A stretch of DNA of 58,688 bases from a virus: positions 1 to 58,688 of IMG/VR virus record IMGVR_UViG_3300020125_000336; one strand, written 5' to 3'. A model generated the notes under the pieces. That model did no database searches. It saw nothing but the letters and a program-made list of their open reading frames with translations, and was not told the origin of the DNA. The translations under genes were made by a program, and so were the position numbers. Of the stretch, positions 43,030 to 51,107 are shown one piece after another (the first letter of the stretch is position 1; each line of letters begins with the position of its first letter).

Positions 43030-43661
43030 TTCTTTTGGTAAACTGGAAATTGTGACAAGTCCGGATAGGGCAGCGTGATGTCGGCCATGTGCCTCTTGCT
43101 GCCATCGAGGTTGTAAAACTGAGTCATCAGCAGCACGCCCTGAGCAGCTACTTGGGGCATCATGTAGCAGTTCCGGCCAATCATCGTGAACTTATCCACG
43201 TGATAACTGCACTCCCCGCGCCCGGAATTCCTGGCTCGCTTGAACCACTCGTAATCCTCCTCGTCGTCACAGAGAATGGCCCCTCCCTTGCCCAGTTTGA
43301 GGTGCTTATAGGCTCCTGTGAACGAGACGCACTGAAGCTGCCCAGGCATGTACATGTTCGCCGTGAAGGTTAGCGCTGAGTCCCATATCCTCGTGGGCCA
43401 GAGCCGGTACTTGCCGGTCAAGGTCTTGGTGCCTGAGTCCACGAACTTCACCTTGGCCCCGGCCAGGATGATCTCGCACGGCACCGATGGATAAGTGCGG
43501 CAAGGGATCATGATTTCCATGTCTTGAACCCGTTCGTGGTAGAGGCACAGAGACAATGCGTTGCTGGCGTTGTCCACCGCCACGGCGTACGGCGCACCCG
43601 TGTAATTACACAGCGCTTCCTCGAACATTTGGGTGATTTTGTGTGGGCCTTGGGCGCTCAT
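43011..43661 (-). CDS. DegT/DnrJ-family aminotransferase, short
   Basis: 216 residues, against about 370 usual. FEEALCNYTGAPYAVAVDNASNALSL (in part NYTGAPYAVAVDNAS) and YPSVPCEIILAGAKVKFVD mark the large PLP domain; SFTGAYKHLKLGKGGAI near 112 holds the candidate Schiff-base Lys; the small C-terminal domain is mostly missing. It would transfer an amino group to a keto-sugar. Overlaps the acetyltransferase start by 19 bases. Confidence 0.78.
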   Translation of the reverse strand: MSAQGPHKITQMFEEALCNYTGAPYAVAVDNASNALSLCLYHERVQDMEIMIPCRTYPSVPCEIILAGAKVKFVDSGTKTLTGKYRLWPTRIWDSALTFTANMYMPGQLQCVSFTGAYKHLKLGKGGAILCDDEEDYEWFKRARNSGRGECSYHVDKFTMIGRNCYMMPQVAAQGVLLMTQFYNLDGSKRHMADITLPYPDLSQFPVYQKKCPSLS

Positions 43662-44629
43662 AATTTAAGCATTTCGGGAGTGATTTTAACCAGCAGACAA
43701 GCGGAGTCATTTACCCCAACGGACACCGCAAAGCCGTTTTCCAGCACCGCAATTCCACCTGGGAACACCACATTCGCCTTCCAATGGAAAGGACGGTCTC
43801 TCACCTTTAAGTTGTCGATCTCGGAGCCGAACAAGATCGGCCTTTTACTCACTCTCAGCACTTGGAATGGGGGCTTTGCAGCCATGGTGCAAGCGCCGAC
43901 AAAGTAGCGGCGGTTGTACGTCCCGAATTCGTTGTCCAGGGTGCTGTGGAAGAATCGCAAATAGTTGCCGTTGAACTCGATTGGCGGCGTGCCTCCTTTG
44001 ATTGGCCCGTAATCCCACCTTGGCCCTTCCGTCTCATAGGTGTTGACAGGTTCGCCGTCATCCAGACAGTAGATCTGTTGTTGCGGGTGACAGTGGTGGA
44101 TGCAGTGCAGCCGTCCCTGGTGACTGAAGAAAACCCAGTTTTTCTCCATTATGGACCAGTCGTTCCTGCCGATATTTGGCTGCTTAATATCCTCTAACCG
44201 CCCGTTGATTAACTTCCCGTAACGCACCACTGACCTGAACGGCGTGATCGGCGCTGAGGAAATCACAAAGGACATATACAGCTCTTCGTCATGGTGAAAG
44301 AACTTCGGGTCCTCGGCGCTGCGGTTAGCTTCGGTGACGATGACTCGGTTGCTCAGGATCTCGCCCGTGGGATCGACTTGGGCCAACATCAACTGCGTTG
44401 CCAGACTAGGTTCGTGGTGATGTCGGTACGCCATGACCATGAAACCGTTATCCTCGATGACAGCCGGGTTGTACCCGAATGGCTTCAGCCCGGTTATATC
44501 TAGGGGCTCAGTGCCAGCCTGTGCCGACACCTTGGGGTAACGCGAAGTTGTTTTGTGACCGGCAATGAACGCGTTCGCCAGCTTGTTGTTCCAGGCAATC
44601 CTGGGACTCATGACAGGGGCTTCACTCAT
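43658..44629 (-). CDS. GH130-like beta-propeller
   Basis: 323 residues from ATG at 44629 (ATGA). Propeller motifs: FGYNPAVIEDNGFMVMAYRH near residue 51, SAEDPKFFHHDEELYMSFV near 104, MEKNWVFFSHQGRLHCIHHC near 155 and GGTPPIEFNGNYLRFFHSTL near 208. This is the layout of GH130 mannoside phosphorylases or hydrolases and related sugar-binding propellers. Acts probably on, or senses, the sugar made by the cassette. Confidence 0.7.
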   Translation of the reverse strand: MSEAPVMSPRIAWNNKLANAFIAGHKTTSRYPKVSAQAGTEPLDITGLKPFGYNPAVIEDNGFMVMAYRHHHEPSLATQLMLAQVDPTGEILSNRVIVTEANRSAEDPKFFHHDEELYMSFVISSAPITPFRSVVRYGKLINGRLEDIKQPNIGRNDWSIMEKNWVFFSHQGRLHCIHHCHPQQQIYCLDDGEPVNTYETEGPRWDYGPIKGGTPPIEFNGNYLRFFHSTLDNEFGTYNRRYFVGACTMAAKPPFQVLRVSKRPILFGSEIDNLKVRDRPFHWKANVVFPGGIAVLENGFAVSVGVNDSACLLVKITPEMLKL

Positions 44630-45942
44630 GCGTCTCGATGGCAGCATCCGGTGGTGTCGATTGCGCCCCGCTCTCTAAACAGAGCCACCAGAACATGTGG
44701 CCAATGATGGTCCGTCCCCATCACGAAGTCAGGGATGTCTTTATAAGCTTCCTTCCACCAAACCTTAGTGGCGCAGAAAAGGTCTCCGACAGGAAAGTGG
44801 GTCCTCTCCCCGTTCTTGACTGCAATTCGGTAGGCGAAGCACGCCGTGTTAGCCACCAGTATTTGCGTGGTGCCTTTGTCTATTGTGGTGCCTGGGCGGG
44901 TGATGCACACCCAGTCATGGTCCCGGGCGCGTTGCATCCCCATGCGGAGCGCGTCACGCAGGTACGGGAAGCGCTTGGGGTCCCCCAGGTGTGGCTGGGC
45001 ACTATCTTTGCCACAGGACCCAATCTCAATCGGAGTTGGTATCCACTGCGCGAAGCTGGACTTTGGCACTTTGCACGTTCCTCCTTCGTATGCTTGCCAT
45101 ATGTGAACTATGCGCGGCAAGTCTTTCATTGGTTCAATGGCTTTGATTGCTTTCACCATTTCATGTGCGCGTGCGGGGAAGTCCGAATAGCGGCAGTACC
45201 ACACAAATTGGGGACGCCAGGAAGAGCCGTTCCATAGCAGCGGCTTGTCGTTGGTAAGCGCAACCACCGGCAACTGCGGCACTGCGCGGCTCAGGTGCAA
45301 AGGCGCAGAATCTATGGCTACCAGGCAATACGCTTTCTCGTACAGGCCGAGAATATCGAAAAACCGATCAGCCTTGATCGTGCTCAGGTCAATAATGTTG
45401 CAGCCGGTCAACTCCAGCAATTGCAGCACAAGCGCTTTGTAAAGGAACGGGGACGAAATACCGTCCAACGCAGCCAAGATGAAACGCCGTTTGCTTTTTG
45501 GGATCAGTTTTAACTCGCGTTCGCAATTGCGCCTGTCGAACACGAGCGGGAAGCAGTAGTCCCAATCCCCTAGCCGTTTAGCCACGCGCCACGCCTCTTT
45601 TTGGTACGACGTGCAAATAGCGTGTTCCAAGCCAGCCGGTTGGTACGTGTATTTGCGCACCATCTCAGGTGGTCCGAGGACCTGGGTGCAGACGGGCTTG
45701 CCCAGTTTCGCCGCTTCGCCCATTGCGCCTTCAATGTCGTGTGTGTCGCCTTTCCAGGGCAGGATGTCGCAATAACTGTTCTCCAGATGCGGCACGTACT
45801 GCTCCTGCACCATCATGGCTGAACGGCTTCCTTCCTGCGAGTCGCGCCAGAGCAGTGGCATCAGGTTGAGCTGATCTCCCAGGCGAGCGAGTTGGACGTA
45901 AAGGTTTTTGTACGTCACTTGGCCCTTTTCCTTCGCTGCCAT
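44626..45942 (-). CDS. two-domain glycosyltransferase (GT9-like plus second domain)
   Basis: 438 residues from ATG at 45942. The N-terminal 265 residues resemble heptosyltransferase-type GT9 folds: VQLARLGDQLNLMPLLW near 13 and a C-terminal nucleotide-sugar site VAIDSAPLHLSRAVPQLPVV near 210. The remaining 170 residues (RIVHIWQAYEGG, ALRMGMQRARDHDWVCITRPG) look like a separate GT-like domain. Such fusions could add two sugars. Upstream overlap with the Cys-rich gene. Confidence 0.68.
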   Translation of the reverse strand: MAAKEKGQVTYKNLYVQLARLGDQLNLMPLLWRDSQEGSRSAMMVQEQYVPHLENSYCDILPWKGDTHDIEGAMGEAAKLGKPVCTQVLGPPEMVRKYTYQPAGLEHAICTSYQKEAWRVAKRLGDWDYCFPLVFDRRNCERELKLIPKSKRRFILAALDGISSPFLYKALVLQLLELTGCNIIDLSTIKADRFFDILGLYEKAYCLVAIDSAPLHLSRAVPQLPVVALTNDKPLLWNGSSWRPQFVWYCRYSDFPARAHEMVKAIKAIEPMKDLPRIVHIWQAYEGGTCKVPKSSFAQWIPTPIEIGSCGKDSAQPHLGDPKRFPYLRDALRMGMQRARDHDWVCITRPGTTIDKGTTQILVANTACFAYRIAVKNGERTHFPVGDLFCATKVWWKEAYKDIPDFVMGTDHHWPHVLVALFRERGAIDTTGCCHRDA

Positions 45943-46355
45943 TCGACGCTTAACCGCTTGGAGCACTCCTTGCAATGGGATCGAACTCCTCCCCATCGGC
46001 GTGGACTTTTGCTTTTGTAAAAGTCAGTCAGAGGCTTCGTAATGCGGCAACCAGGGCAAACCTTTTTGTCTTTAGGCAAGTCGTAAAACGAATCGCCAGG
46101 AAAACCAGCGTGCCTACAGTTGCAAGACATGCACAGAATTCGCCACTCGCCATTCCTGTCGTGCTGTAGTGTGATGACTGTTTTTGAGCCGTCCCTTTTG
46201 AACCAGTTCATCCTGTGCCCACAACACGGGCAGGCCATATTCTTCGGAATACTGGCAATAAGTTCTTTTTCAGATGGAACGGACTTGCCGTTGTATTTGG
46301 CGAGCGTCCTCATTCGGGAAACGCGCCATTTCTTAGGATTGGCTTCCGGGTTCAT
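45915..46355 (-). CDS. multi-zinc-finger protein
   Basis: 146 residues from ATG at 46355, or 155 from 46382. Cys pairs CPCC near 41, CMSC near 75, CPGC near 103 and CKEC near 131, with nearby His, fit two zinc knuckles; FYKSKSPRRWGG and a basic tail suggest DNA binding. The last half is reminiscent of phage endonuclease-VII/HNH-like zinc proteins. Precedes the glycosyltransferases. Confidence 0.6.
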   Translation of the reverse strand: MNPEANPKKWRVSRMRTLAKYNGKSVPSEKELIASIPKNMACPCCGHRMNWFKRDGSKTVITLQHDRNGEWRILCMSCNCRHAGFPGDSFYDLPKDKKVCPGCRITKPLTDFYKSKSPRRWGGVRSHCKECSKRLSVEWQRRKRAK

Positions 46356-46599
46356 GGACAGTCGGCTTTGGTGGTGTCTCAAGTATCCTAATTAAGGCGT
46401 CAGCCATATCCGCCGCCGCGCCCATATTGCAGATCACTTGATCCTTGCGGTTGATTTGCACCAGCGCCACGGCGAAGTGGATCGCGAAATAATCACGAGT
46501 GCTCATGCGTGGAAGTCCGTCATCGGGTCCGGTAAGTGGGTTTTGATAGCTACTCATATCGTTTTTAAACTGCCTGTAGAGTCGTTCATGGTAGGTCAT
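46333..46599 (-). CDS. hypothetical protein
   Basis: 88 residues. MSTRDYFAIHFAVALVQINRK near 32 (in part) and NMGAAADMADALIRIL near 58 recall small phage proteins that pair an RDYFA helix with an AxxxADALI helix. Function unknown. Overlaps both neighbours. Confidence 0.68.
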   Translation of the reverse strand: MTYHERLYRQFKNDMSSYQNPLTGPDDGLPRMSTRDYFAIHFAVALVQINRKDQVICNMGAAADMADALIRILETPPKPTVHEPGSQS

Positions 46600-46783
46600 T
46601 TTTGTGGTTGTTCATTCGGCGTTCGATTTCGATTAAAGCAAATTTATTTGGAAGGTGCGTTCCCTCTTCCCATCCCTGGTACGTGCGGATGCTGGCTCCA
46701 AGGATATTAGCAGCTTCCTTTTGTAGCCACTTGTTGCCGGTTCTCCACTTACGCAAAGCGGCTGCGAAATCCTCTCTGCTCAT
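46586..46783 (-). CDS. XRE-family helix-turn-helix regulator
   Basis: 65 residues from ATG at 46783, whose ATGA overlap with the HNH stop favours it over the longer frame. FAAALRKWRTGNKWLQKEAANILGASIRTYQGWE (in part QKEAANILGASIRTYQGWE) is a full Cro/CI-type helix-turn-helix. Sits at the head of the sugar cassette, so it may control it. Confidence 0.82.
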   Translation of the reverse strand: MSREDFAAALRKWRTGNKWLQKEAANILGASIRTYQGWEEGTHLPNKFALIEIERRMNNHKNDLP

Positions 46784-47229
46784 AGATACTTTCTGGCAAT
46801 ACCTTTTCTTATCCTCCAAACGCACTGAAAAGTAACCGAATACTCTTTGGCCAAATCCCTCGTGGTTTTCGCGCTGCGTCTTATTTCAATTACCTGCTCG
46901 TCAGTCAGTTTTGAAAAATTGTTCTTGGGTCCAAGCAAGAGTTTGTGTCGGCCACGCGCAACCATGTCCATCATGTTTTGAGAATTGGTTTTTGCCTCGA
47001 TGTGATCGGGGCGAACACAGCGCGGGGTGTCGCATTTGTGGCAAACCTTTTTCCCCTCTGGAACCGGCCCATGGTGGATGATGTAAGAGGCAACGTGGGC
47101 CAAAATCTGTTTCCCGCCCATCGTTAAACGAGCGTAGATACCGCTTGGGGTTGCGCGTGAAATCCAGCATTCATCCCCAACGGCAACGGCCTCCCAAAAC
47201 CGCTTCAGGTCACTTGTGCTGAATGTCAT
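46780..47229 (-). CDS. HNH homing endonuclease
   Basis: 149 residues. FWEAVAVGDECWISRA near 11, VCHKCDTPRCVRPDHIEAKT near 62 as the HNH core, a basic linker and a C-terminal helix-turn-helix (TTRDLAKEYSVTFQCVWRI). First gene of the minus head/sugar block, divergent from the major capsid gene. Confidence 0.9.
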   Translation of the reverse strand: MTFSTSDLKRFWEAVAVGDECWISRATPSGIYARLTMGGKQILAHVASYIIHHGPVPEGKKVCHKCDTPRCVRPDHIEAKTNSQNMMDMVARGRHKLLLGPKNNFSKLTDEQVIEIRRSAKTTRDLAKEYSVTFQCVWRIRKGIARKYL

Positions 47230-47296
47230 CCCGCCTCATTACGACTTTCTGCGTCCTCTTGTCTAGTAATTTCTTTCCTTTGTGATTTCCGCCTTT

Positions 47297-47425
47297 GGGA
47301 GTAAGACGGGATCGCTGGACATAAAGCGTTCGCAAACGCAGTGACGTAAAGCGGCTCGTCACCCGCTCAACTGAGAAGTTGATCTTCAAGACGTAGGTCA
47401 GGCTTCGTCTGCCTGGAAAATTCCC
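47297..47425 (+). ncRNA. hairpin-rich leader of the capsid gene
   Basis: Four consecutive perfect hairpins: GCGTT-CGCA-AACGC (47326-47339), GTGACG/CGTCAC (47341-47362), TCAACT-GAGA-AGTTGA with a GNRA loop (47367-47382) and CAGGC/GCCTG (47399-47415). GGGAGT (47297-47302) can pair with ATTCCC (47420-47425) to close them. Ends 29 bases before the capsid ATG. Confidence 0.5.
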
Positions 47426-47454
47426 GAACTAATTAACGAAACACTATATTTTTT

Positions 47455-48954
47455 ATGCCGCTCACGTCAGCGCAATGTCAGCAGTTTAACGATTTCCTTG
47501 GACGCCGCCCCTACGACTGGGACAAGCGGATCTCCAAAGACCGGAAGCCATTTAATTATCTCTATACCGGCATGTACCGGACAGAGACGTGGCCAAACTT
47601 CACCGGAACCACCCACCTCTATGAGCGAATCTACGTCACTCGCCCGAATGACCCGGGCCTGTGGACGCAATTCACCGCTGATCCGTGCGTGGGCAACCCG
47701 TGCGATGTCCCGCGTCAGTTCGTTGGGCACGGCGTGGATCAGCTGCGCTATGACCGTTACAAGCGGGAATACCAGACCCCGGTGTTCTGCTTGGACCAGC
47801 TGGATACGATTGAGGAAGGCATCGCCAAGATGGGCGCTATTGCCGAAGGCTACAAGGACCTGCCTGAGAATATCTGCTCCGACTTCCTGCGCTTGCTGAC
47901 GCTGCGCAAGGCTGGCACGGCAGCTCAAGGCGCTGGTCTGTTCCTTTGTGGCCCCCAGGATAGTTCGGGCAACCCCGTTGCTCTGGATGTCACCGAAAAC
48001 ATGTTCGGGGTTAATACCTCCACTACTGGCGGTGTTACGCAGAACTCGTTGTTCATCAACTTGAACGCCAACGGTGGATTGACGGCGCTGGGCTATGGCA
48101 CCACGCCGCTGCTTGCGGCTGCCCTGGGCCAGTTATCCATGGAATATCTCGCCAACGCGCAGGAAGACCTGGCGGCGAATGGCTACCATTCCAGGGATTG
48201 GCTCATGGACGGGAAGTTCAGCATCACCGTGGACGCCACCACCAGGCGGCGTTTGCTGGTTGCGAACCCCGCGCTCACGCAGATGTATTCGGCGGCTGAC
48301 TTCGCCAAAGGCGGGGCCTTCTACAGCTTCGGGGTCACCACCGGCTGCGGTGACTGGATGTTCAAAGAAGATAAACAACAGATGCGTTTTGGATTCCGCC
48401 AGGATTTGGACGGCAAAGACCTGAACGGCGTCACCCTGACCGGCGCTGTCTGGATTCAGCAGATTTGGCCCTATGAAAACGTGGCGGCGACCTACGGTCT
48501 GAAGCCCGTTTACTCCACTGCCTGGAAGAACGCGCCGGTGCGCCTCTATCACGTTTACAACCGGGACGCTCGCATTATCTACGTGGGTGACGTGACTTCG
48601 GTGAACGACGAAATGAAGTTCGGGCTCGCTCGCAGCTTCATGGGCAATTGGACGTGGAAGTCGCCTGAGTTCTTCCAGTACACGGACCCGAACACGGGCC
48701 TGACTTGCAGCATGCCGAACGATAAGCGCAACAAAGGCTATTGGCTCGGTGAATATGATTTGGCGGAAAAGACGATCTATCCTGAGATTGAACGTCTCAT
48801 TCTGGCGCTCGGTGAGCCCCAGCCGTACGTGCGGGTGCCTCGCACCAACACTGCGCCTACCGGCTCGGCCACTTACCAGAGCTTGCTGGCCTACAACTCG
48901 CTGTGCGGCGAGTATGTCCCGCCACCCGCGTTTGCCCTCCCTCCAGAGGACTAA
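47455..48954 (+). CDS. major capsid protein
   Basis: 499 residues. Assigned from size, position as first gene of the late rightward operon, soluble mixed alpha/beta composition and the small decoration-type genes after it. Segments such as QLRYDRYKREYQTPVFCLDQL and RHFGxAR-like FGLARSFMGNW fit HK97-fold capsid proteins of podovirus-like phages, but no diagnostic motif is certain by eye. The ATG is preceded by CTATATTTTTT and no ribosome site. Confidence 0.78.
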   Translation: MPLTSAQCQQFNDFLGRRPYDWDKRISKDRKPFNYLYTGMYRTETWPNFTGTTHLYERIYVTRPNDPGLWTQFTADPCVGNPCDVPRQFVGHGVDQLRYDRYKREYQTPVFCLDQLDTIEEGIAKMGAIAEGYKDLPENICSDFLRLLTLRKAGTAAQGAGLFLCGPQDSSGNPVALDVTENMFGVNTSTTGGVTQNSLFINLNANGGLTALGYGTTPLLAAALGQLSMEYLANAQEDLAANGYHSRDWLMDGKFSITVDATTRRRLLVANPALTQMYSAADFAKGGAFYSFGVTTGCGDWMFKEDKQQMRFGFRQDLDGKDLNGVTLTGAVWIQQIWPYENVAATYGLKPVYSTAWKNAPVRLYHVYNRDARIIYVGDVTSVNDEMKFGLARSFMGNWTWKSPEFFQYTDPNTGLTCSMPNDKRNKGYWLGEYDLAEKTIYPEIERLILALGEPQPYVRVPRTNTAPTGSATYQSLLAYNSLCGEYVPPPAFALPPED

Positions 48955-49013
48955 TCGGCGAATCGGTAGGGGTGCGGGGCTTCGGCCCTGCACCTTTTAT
49001 TTGGAACTAAATT

Positions 49014-49331
49014 ATGGCTTACGACGCTCCAGCAGGGGACCCACCCAATCCGGGCGCAATGATGGACCATGGTGCCATGCACGAAAATCACATGGAAGGT
49101 GGCATGCTGCACATCGGCCCCGACATGCTTCCCAAAGGGATGAAGCTCAACAAAGGGGACATCGTGGAATTCAAAGTCACCGGCGATCAGGATGCCGATG
49201 GCGATTGGCCCATCGAATATAACCACGGTGATAAAGGCGAAGAAGAAAAGGGCGAGTCCTGGGAGGAAGGTTTGATGAAACACATGTCGCCACGCTACGG
49301 TGGCGAGGAAGGTCAACAGGAAGCTTACTGA
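49014..49331 (+). CDS. small acidic head-region protein
   Basis: 105 residues, rich in Met, His, Gly and Asp. The centre PKGMKLNKGDIVEFKVTGDQ (in part) looks like a small beta barrel; the ends are disordered. Possibly a capsid decoration or stabilising protein. Start context AACTAAATT-ATG. Confidence 0.6.
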   Translation: MAYDAPAGDPPNPGAMMDHGAMHENHMEGGMLHIGPDMLPKGMKLNKGDIVEFKVTGDQDADGDWPIEYNHGDKGEEEKGESWEEGLMKHMSPRYGGEEGQQEAY

Positions 49332-49334
49332 TTT

Positions 49335-49757
49335 ATGGCTATAACTCTCGAAACAATTGCAGCACCTGGGGCAACCCCCATTGCCAATAACGCGGCTTCG
49401 GCCAAGTCATTTGCCAACGACTACTCCAAGTTGATCAATCGGAATATTTCTTCCCAGGACCGGAAGATGATCAGCATTACCGGCCTGATCTACGAACTGG
49501 CGGCAGCTGGAGGCACAAACTACAAGTCGAACCACGCTGGGCTTCGCCAGGATGCCACGGTTTACACTGGAGGCATCCCTATGATCGATCTCGAAGTCGC
49601 AATGGCTGCGCTGGAATGGAATGCTGGCAGAGCTGCTGACGCAACGCTGTCAGCCGATGTTCCAGCCCTCATTGCCAGTGGACCCAAGCTGGATGCCAGT
49701 CCGGTTGATGCACTGGACAGAATCATCATCTTTCTGCGAGCCAAACTCGGAAAGTAA
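49335..49757 (+). CDS. hypothetical head-region protein
   Basis: 140 residues, Ala-rich helices with a middle segment on a turn (GLRQDATVYTGGIPMIDLE). No family recognised. Follows the capsid genes with 3-base spacing. Confidence 0.6.
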   Translation: MAITLETIAAPGATPIANNAASAKSFANDYSKLINRNISSQDRKMISITGLIYELAAAGGTNYKSNHAGLRQDATVYTGGIPMIDLEVAMAALEWNAGRAADATLSADVPALIASGPKLDASPVDALDRIIIFLRAKLGK

Positions 49758-49760
49758 TTA

Positions 49761-50837
49761 ATGGCTTGTGACGCTGCAACTCTCGAAGCACTTTCCGTCC
49801 TGACCGATAAAAACACTCGGCTAAGCGACAGGGATCGGTTGATATGCCTGGCCAGTGTTTATGGTACTGCCGCAGGTTACGCCAACTCCCAGGTAGCGAT
49901 TAACGCAGCGTACGCCAATCTCTACCAAAGGCTCTCTGACCGGGATCTTCTCATGGCTTTTCAATCCCAAGTTTGCTCCTCCAGCGGCGTCGGAGGCGGC
50001 GGAAACGACCCACTGGTCACATCGTGGAATGCCAGAGCTATTGCCAACGGTTGTATTCCTTCGCAGGCAACCTTGAGCTGCCTTAACACTTTCTGTGTTG
50101 GTATCCGAGCGCAGACCTACTTCACCAAGCTGAAAAGCGTCAACTTCCTTTCGCCAGACAGTTTCCTATGCGCGATGACCCCGTTAATTGTGCACGCACA
50201 GGACGTGGGGTTTTGGAAGGCTCAGACAGGCGCTTTCCCTGCTGGTGGAAATACTATTGTTACTGGCTCTATCGCAGAACTTGGTCCACTGGGATTTCGA
50301 TCTGATTACCCGTTATCAGCCAGCCCAGGAAACAACAATTACAATCCTGCCGCGATCTTCGCCTCAAGAACTAGCTGGGGGGTCACTATTTACACGACCA
50401 CCAATGACGGTTTGCATGGTCCCCAGGGCATTTCATGGGGAGTAGACGATGGCGCTGATTACAACATGGGTTCCAATAATACCGGTGGGTTCACTGCCAT
50501 GTACGCCAATGACTCACCCACTGCGTTCTCAGCCGCGTTTAGTTTCTATGGATATTACTCCTTCAACGTAAGTGGCCCAAGCGCAAGAACTATTTATGCT
50601 GCCAACTCCACGCATGCCCATGCGGTTTTCACCAGTAGCGCAATAGCTCTCGGCGGAAACCTGCTCAGCAGACAATTTGCCTGGGCGGGTGTCAACGACA
50701 ACCTTGCGAACAATGGAGGCACGAGTAATTGGCACTCGTTTTTCGCCTTGCACGACCCACTGACTTTGGCTGAATCAGCTGATTTTTACACGCGCATTCA
50801 AACATTGAGAGTGTGCCTCGGAAGTGGATTTGTATAA
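49761..50837 (+). CDS. probable receptor-binding fibre protein
   Basis: 358 residues. Residues 1-70 hold two copies of a helix ending in RLSDRD, also found in the next gene, and may be a virion attachment module. After a Gly-rich hinge (GVGGGGN) comes a beta-sandwich-like domain with WGVTIYTTTNDGLHG and AESADFYTRIQTLR at the end, the latter typical of phage LamG-like adhesins. Confidence 0.62.
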   Translation: MACDAATLEALSVLTDKNTRLSDRDRLICLASVYGTAAGYANSQVAINAAYANLYQRLSDRDLLMAFQSQVCSSSGVGGGGNDPLVTSWNARAIANGCIPSQATLSCLNTFCVGIRAQTYFTKLKSVNFLSPDSFLCAMTPLIVHAQDVGFWKAQTGAFPAGGNTIVTGSIAELGPLGFRSDYPLSASPGNNNYNPAAIFASRTSWGVTIYTTTNDGLHGPQGISWGVDDGADYNMGSNNTGGFTAMYANDSPTAFSAAFSFYGYYSFNVSGPSARTIYAANSTHAHAVFTSSAIALGGNLLSRQFAWAGVNDNLANNGGTSNWHSFFALHDPLTLAESADFYTRIQTLRVCLGSGFV

Positions 50838-50850
50838 CGAAAGGTATTTT

Positions 50851-51105
50851 ATGGCTTGTGACGCTCAATCTTTAATCAACACGGCATACGCCAATGGGTA
50901 CGCCAAACTTTCTGACCGGGATCTGCGCGAGTGCCTGCTGGCAGCCGCTTGCGCCGGTGGAGGTGGCGGCGGTGGTGGATCTGGCGCTGTGCTCCAAGAT
51001 GCCACGGGCAGTGCGCCACCCGATCCGACTAAACCGGCAATCTCCTTCCCAACTGGCGGCGGCGGAATCTCTGAGTGGGACGTGGCCTCGCAAACTTGGA
51101 TCTGA
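50851..51105 (+). CDS. short attachment-module protein
   Basis: 84 residues from ATG at 50851, chosen because MACDAQSL matches MACDAATL of the previous gene. A helix with KLSDRDLRECLL, a run of Gly, and a short strand end. It looks like the attachment module of the previous protein without its receptor domain. Confidence 0.62.
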   Translation: MACDAQSLINTAYANGYAKLSDRDLRECLLAAACAGGGGGGGGSGAVLQDATGSAPPDPTKPAISFPTGGGGISEWDVASQTWI

Positions 51106-51107
51106 TT

